DNA from: Ideonella sp.
GTDB lineage: Bacteria; Pseudomonadota; Gammaproteobacteria; Burkholderiales; Burkholderiaceae_C
Reading direction: 5' to 3'
Length of the DNA stretch: 64,000 bases
Assembly (NCBI GenBank): GCA_016721465.1
Contig: JADKIA010000027.1
Coordinates: 62,001 to 126,000 of the forward strand
Part shown: positions 60,536 to 64,000 of the stretch, piece after piece
Numbering within the stretch: the stretch's first letter is position 1
Layout of the letters: the number at the start of each line of letters is the position of its first letter
Translations under genes and position numbers: made by a program
The notes under the pieces: model-generated
Database searches by the model: none
What the model saw: the letters and a program-made list of their open reading frames with translations, nothing else
Told to the model about the DNA's origin: nothing

Positions 60536-62277
60536 GGGGCTTCCTTGGGGTTGGGCCTGGCCTGCAAGCGGCTGGCAGTGCGCTCCACCACACGATGCGA
60601 CAGGTAGGTGCCCAGCGCCACCACCGCGATGGCCAGCACGCCCAGCGCGGCACCGGGGCCGCGGCCGGCCACGCTTTGCATGTAGAGGTAGATGCCATAG
60701 CTCATCGGTGCCTGCGAATCGGCCGACACCAGCAGCAGCGTGGCCGAGAGCTCCACGGCCGCCGTGATGAAGCTGGTGACGAAGCCGGCCAGGATGCCGC
60801 CAGCCATCAACGGCACCACCACGCGGCGGATGGTGCGCAGCTTGGTGGCGCCCAGGCTCTCGGCGGCTTCTTCCAGCGACCCATGCAGTTGCTGCAGCGC
60901 CGCCACGCAGGAGCGCAGCGCATAGGGCAGGCGCCGCACCGCGTAGGCCAGCATGATCATCACCCAGGTGCTGGTGAGCAGCACCTCGGTGCCCGGAATC
61001 GTCAGGCCCTTGTACAGGCGCAGGTAGCCGATGGCCAGCACGATGCCCGGCACGGCAAGCGAGGCGCTGGCGATCCAATCGAGCCACTGCCGCGCGGGCA
61101 GCGTGGTGCGCAGCATCAGGTAGGCGATGGTCACGCCCAGCACCACGTCCAGCCCGGCGGCCAGGCCGCAATAGAGCAGGGTGTTCTGGATCAGGCCGCT
61201 GGCGTCCTGGAACACGGTGGCGTAGTGCGCCAGCGTGTAGGCGTCGGGCAGCGGCGAGTAGCTCCACACTTTGGCAAAGGACAGCAGCAGCACGCCGATG
61301 TGCGGCGACAGCACCACCAGCAGCACCACGCCGATCCAGGCATAGGCCGCCACCGAGCCCAGGGGCGACAGGGCACGCTGCTGCAGGCTGGCGCCGCCCT
61401 TTTGCAGGGTGGAGAACTCGCGGCCTTTCAGGGCCCGTGCGGACAGTGCCATCGCGGCGATCGAGAAGGCAATCATGATCACGCTGATCACATAGCCCAG
61501 CGGGTCTTCCAGCCCCACCTGCGTGATGCGCAGGTAGGCCTGCGGCGCGAGCAGGTTGGTCTGCCCCATCACCAGCGGCGTGCCCAGGTCGTCGAACACC
61601 TTCACGAACACCAGCGAGGCCCCGGCCACGAAGCCCGGCAGGCCGAGCGGAAAGATCACGCGCCAGAACAGTCGCCAGCCGCGGCAGCCGAGGTTCATCG
61701 CGGCCTCTTCCATGGCCCCGTCGATGTTGCGCAGCGCCACGGTGAGGTTCATCAGGATGAACGGGAAGTAGTGGATGCTCTCGACGAAGACCACGCCGCC
61801 CAGGCCATCCATGATGGGCAGCGTGAAGCCCAGGTGCTCGCCCAGCAACAGGTTGATCGAGCCCGAGCGTCCGAAGATCAATTGCAGCGCCACCGCGCCG
61901 ACGAAGGGCGGCATGATCAGCGGCAGCACGCCCAGCGTCTGGATCAGCAACGCACCGCGAAAGCGGAAGCGCACGGTGAAGTAGGCCAGTGGCACGGCGA
62001 TGATGGCCGCGCACAGCGCCGACAGCAGCGCCACGATCAGGCTGTTGGCAAAGGCCTCGCGCATCAGCCCCAGGCCGAAGAAGCCGATCAGGTGCGCCAG
62101 CGTGGGGCTGCCATCGGCGTCCATGAAGGCGGTGACGAACACGCGCCCCACCGGCAGCAGCAGGAACATCAGCAGGAAGGCCAGCACCAGGGCGCCGGCC
62201 AGCCACACGCCGGGCCGCGCGGCGGGCATCGCGGGCGGCGATGCCGCGTTTGCGGCCGCAGTGCCGGGTGAGCCCAT
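60532..62277 (-). CDS. ABC importer fused permease (Fe(III)-type, two BPD domains)
   Basis: Inner-membrane permease of 581 aa consisting of two concatenated BPD_transp_1 domains (~12 helices), the FbpB arrangement. Each half has the EAA-type loop facing the ATPase: GAMEEAAMNLGCRGWRLFWR in the first (~residue 190) and GSLEEAAESLGATKLRTIRR in the second (~470). Hydrophobic segments include AGALVLAFLLMFLLLPVGRV near the N-terminus. It lies 18 nt downstream of the binding-protein gene and overlaps the ATPase gene by 4 nt. Confidence 0.93.
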   Translation of the reverse strand: MGSPGTAAANAASPPAMPAARPGVWLAGALVLAFLLMFLLLPVGRVFVTAFMDADGSPTLAHLIGFFGLGLMREAFANSLIVALLSALCAAIIAVPLAYFTVRFRFRGALLIQTLGVLPLIMPPFVGAVALQLIFGRSGSINLLLGEHLGFTLPIMDGLGGVVFVESIHYFPFILMNLTVALRNIDGAMEEAAMNLGCRGWRLFWRVIFPLGLPGFVAGASLVFVKVFDDLGTPLVMGQTNLLAPQAYLRITQVGLEDPLGYVISVIMIAFSIAAMALSARALKGREFSTLQKGGASLQQRALSPLGSVAAYAWIGVVLLVVLSPHIGVLLLSFAKVWSYSPLPDAYTLAHYATVFQDASGLIQNTLLYCGLAAGLDVVLGVTIAYLMLRTTLPARQWLDWIASASLAVPGIVLAIGYLRLYKGLTIPGTEVLLTSTWVMIMLAYAVRRLPYALRSCVAALQQLHGSLEEAAESLGATKLRTIRRVVVPLMAGGILAGFVTSFITAAVELSATLLLVSADSQAPMSYGIYLYMQSVAGRGPGAALGVLAIAVVALGTYLSHRVVERTASRLQARPNPKEAP

Positions 62278-62295
62278 GGACGCGTCTCTGACGCG

Positions 62296-63633
62296 CTACT
62301 TGAGCAGGCCAGCGGCCTGCTCGGCCAGGGCCTTGGCGCGGCTGTAGTTGTCGCGCGACTGGCTGCTCCAGCGGTCCTCCAGCCCGGTGACCTGCTTGTT
62401 CACCGCTGCGTCCTTCTTGTTGGCGGTGAACAGCGCGAGAAAGTTCTTGTCAGCCGCCATGTTGGGCCCGACCACGGGCGAGAAGGCCAGGTCGCGCGCC
62501 TGCTTCACCAGCGCCGAGGCCTGGGCGTTGGGCTTTCTCGACAGCGCCGCCTCGCTGTCGTGGATGGCGCGGGTGGCGGCCTGCAACTCCTTCAGGCGGA
62601 AGGTGATGGTCTGGTCGAACATGCTGGACACCACGTTGTAGCGCGACTCCGACAGATCCGAATCAAAGCGCACCTTGGCCCGCTTGGCGATCTCGAAGGG
62701 GTTGGGGTAGCCTGCCGGCACCTTGCCCGCGAAGGCCTCGGGCGGCAGGATCGGCAGGCGCGAGATCTTGGGGTCGAACAGCAACTGCTGGCCTTCCTGC
62801 GACACCGTGTAGGCAATGAACTTGCGTGCCTCGGCGGCGTTCTTGGCACCGCTGACCAGGGCAATGTTGGCCGGCACCACGGCGGTGACGCTGGGGTAGG
62901 CAAACTCCACCGGGAAGCCCGAATACTTGCCCGCCAGCCCGAAGAAATCGATCACCAGGCCGATGCCGAACTGGCCGTTGTTCACGCCGTCGGGCACACC
63001 GAAGCTGCGCTCGGTGATGGCCGCGCAGTTGCCGGCGATCTGCAGCATCTGCGCCCAGCCCTTCTCCCAGCCCTCGCCCTGCAGCACGGTCTCCACCGTC
63101 AGGTGGGTGGTGCCCGAACGCGAGGGCGAGCTCATGGCCACGTGGCCGAAGTACAGCGGCTTGACCAGGTCCGCCCACTGCGCCGGCGCCGGTAGCTTGT
63201 GCGCGGCCATGTAGCGCGTGTTCCACATCAGGCCATAGCCGGCCAGCGCCTGGCCGAGGTACAGGCCATTGGGGTCGTTGATGGGGTAGTTGCCCACCTT
63301 GGTGGGGGCCGACTTGTTGATCAGGTCGGCCGTCGGGTCGAGCAGCTTCTGGCCGGCCAGCACCTCGAAGGCATCGGGCGCGGAGGCCCAGAACACGTCG
63401 GGCCGCTGGCCGGCCGGCAGCTCGCGCACGTAGGCCAGGCCTTGCACGGTGTTCTTGTTCAGCACTTCGAGCTTGATGCCGGGGTTGGCCTTCTCGAAGG
63501 CCACCTTGTAGGCCTGCGTCAGCTCCTTCGGGAAGGACGTGACGACGGTGACGGTGCCCGCCAGGGCCGAGGTGGCGCCCAGCAGCAGCGCCACAGCAAT
63601 GCTCAAGGGACGGGTGAGTGCAGTGGACGGCAT
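62296..63633 (-). CDS. ABC importer extracellular solute-binding protein
   Basis: Periplasmic binding protein of 445 aa with a Sec signal (RPLSIAVALLLGATSALAG). Mature start TVTVVTSFPKELTQAYKVAF resembles Fe(III)/2-aminoethylphosphonate-type receptors (bacterial solute-binding family 1/6). Other segments: AGQRPDVFWASAPDAFEVLA, and VVPANIALVSGAKNAAEARK. At 445 aa it is longer than typical FbpA (~340), with a C-terminal extension (~340-445) rich in Ala/Lys/Arg helices. The Tyr pair that coordinates ferric iron in FbpA is not obvious, so iron may not be the ligand. Confidence 0.88.
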   Translation of the reverse strand: MPSTALTRPLSIAVALLLGATSALAGTVTVVTSFPKELTQAYKVAFEKANPGIKLEVLNKNTVQGLAYVRELPAGQRPDVFWASAPDAFEVLAGQKLLDPTADLINKSAPTKVGNYPINDPNGLYLGQALAGYGLMWNTRYMAAHKLPAPAQWADLVKPLYFGHVAMSSPSRSGTTHLTVETVLQGEGWEKGWAQMLQIAGNCAAITERSFGVPDGVNNGQFGIGLVIDFFGLAGKYSGFPVEFAYPSVTAVVPANIALVSGAKNAAEARKFIAYTVSQEGQQLLFDPKISRLPILPPEAFAGKVPAGYPNPFEIAKRAKVRFDSDLSESRYNVVSSMFDQTITFRLKELQAATRAIHDSEAALSRKPNAQASALVKQARDLAFSPVVGPNMAADKNFLALFTANKKDAAVNKQVTGLEDRWSSQSRDNYSRAKALAEQAAGLLK

Positions 63634-63726
63634 GAACGGATCTCCGATGGATGGCCGCGAGGCCAGTGGGCCTTGGCGGCGGCGTGCTCAATCATGTTGG
63701 CGGTTCGGGGCCCACGTCGCCCGGGA

Positions 63727-64000
63727 CTAACCCTCGGCCTTGCGGCCGAAAGCGGGATCGATTTGCACGAAGGCCGCTGCCACGAAGGAGGGCAGCGTGG
63801 CCACGCACACCCAGCCGAAGAAGCCCAGGTAGCCCAGCTGGCTCTGCAGCCACCCGGCCCCCATGCCCGGCAGCATCATGCCCAGCGCCATGAAGCCGGT
63901 GCAGATGGCGTAGTGCGCGGTCTGGTGCTGGCCAACGCCTGCCACCATCAGCATGAACACCATGTAGGCGGTGAAGCCAAAGCCATAACCGAATTGTTCA
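63727..64000 (-). CDS. MFS transporter, C-terminal end (AmpG-like, partial)
   Basis: The last ~90 residues of a major facilitator superfamily permease entering from the right edge. The frame is open to the edge. Visible: EQFGYGFGFTAY, VAGVGQHQTAHYAICTGFMA and LPGMGAGWLQSQLGYLGFFG, a helix-loop-helix arrangement ending in FVQIDPAFGRK. The HYAICTGFMALGMMLPGM segment recalls AmpG-like muropeptide/peptide permeases. The gap to the ABC binding-protein start is 93 nt, so the MFS gene could be the first gene of that operon or a separate unit. Confidence 0.78.
   Translation of the reverse strand, partial: EQFGYGFGFTAYMVFMLMVAGVGQHQTAHYAICTGFMALGMMLPGMGAGWLQSQLGYLGFFGWVCVATLPSFVAAAFVQIDPAFGRKAEG

Noticed and set aside
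62296..63633. Ferric-iron-binding protein FbpA
   Set aside because: Longer than FbpA and the paired Tyr iron ligands are not apparent; iron as ligand is not supported although the transporter class is Fe(III)-like.

Overview
The window is high-GC, densely coded DNA with features typical of Burkholderiales, most likely the Rubrivivax/Leptothrix/Ideonella or Comamonadaceae side. The pointers are Bug/TctC periplasmic binding proteins, a DUF4148 protein, a PEP-CTERM protein, many small orphan GNAT/SRPBCC genes, and a palindromic GC repeat (about 13405-13473) of a kind familiar from those genomes. I see no rRNA, tRNA, CRISPR array or intact mobile element.

Layout. 1-10.8 kb: purine salvage/degradation. 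xdhABC (minus strand, xdhC cut by the window edge) diverges from guaD and a four-gene BMP-type ABC importer closed by a strong hairpin terminator. 10.8-16 kb: an orphan PEP-CTERM protein, a TPR-methyltransferase fusion, an adenine-deaminase-type ADA-superfamily enzyme (functionally linked to xdh/guaD), a dihaem cytochrome c and a DUF4148 protein. 16-18.8 kb: ppdK, broken by a one-base frameshift that removes the catalytic cysteine end. 18.8-27.6 kb: a five-gene minus-strand signalling operon (HTH-REC fusion, MASE3-PAS kinase, PAS kinase, REC-kinase, REC-EAL) that grew by internal duplication, divergent from a chemoreceptor. 29.3-36.1 kb: an archipelago of small single-domain genes (AHSA1, DUF3224, methyltransferase, tautomerase, three GNATs, VOC, DUF1330, enoyl-CoA hydratase) with several non-coding gaps. 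36-38.4 kb: SRPBCC protein, CysQ-like phosphatase, class A acid phosphatase lipoprotein.

38.4-42.9 kb: a four-gene 2-oxoacid oxidoreductase (gamma, alpha, beta, and a GltD-like flavoprotein with fused ferredoxin domain) preceded by a perfect FNR/ANR box at class II spacing, so probably induced at low oxygen. 43.2-53.7 kb: a plus-strand catabolic cluster for an unidentified sugar acid (SMP-30 lactonase, GntR/FCD regulator, isopropylmalate-dehydrogenase-like enzyme, Gfo/Idh/MocA enzyme, TRAP DctPQM, two Bug binding proteins, an ABM monooxygenase-fold protein, an OtnK-type 3-oxo-tetronate kinase). It ends at an IS91-family transposase remnant. 54.3-59.4 kb: penicillin/AHL-acylase-family lipoprotein, CHRD protein, an exported agmatine-deiminase-like protein, SlyX. 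59.4-64 kb: an Fe(III)/polyamine-type ABC importer (ATPase, fused permease, binding protein) downstream of the end of an MFS transporter.

The best candidates for new biology are the FNR-boxed NAD(P)-linked 2-oxoacid oxidoreductase, the sugar-acid cluster whose chemistry matches no complete tetronate pathway I know, and the duplicated signalling operon headed by an excisionase-HTH/receiver fusion. Start codons were chosen by ribosome-binding sites and family N-termini and several differ from the longest open frame. All family assignments are by eye, without searches.
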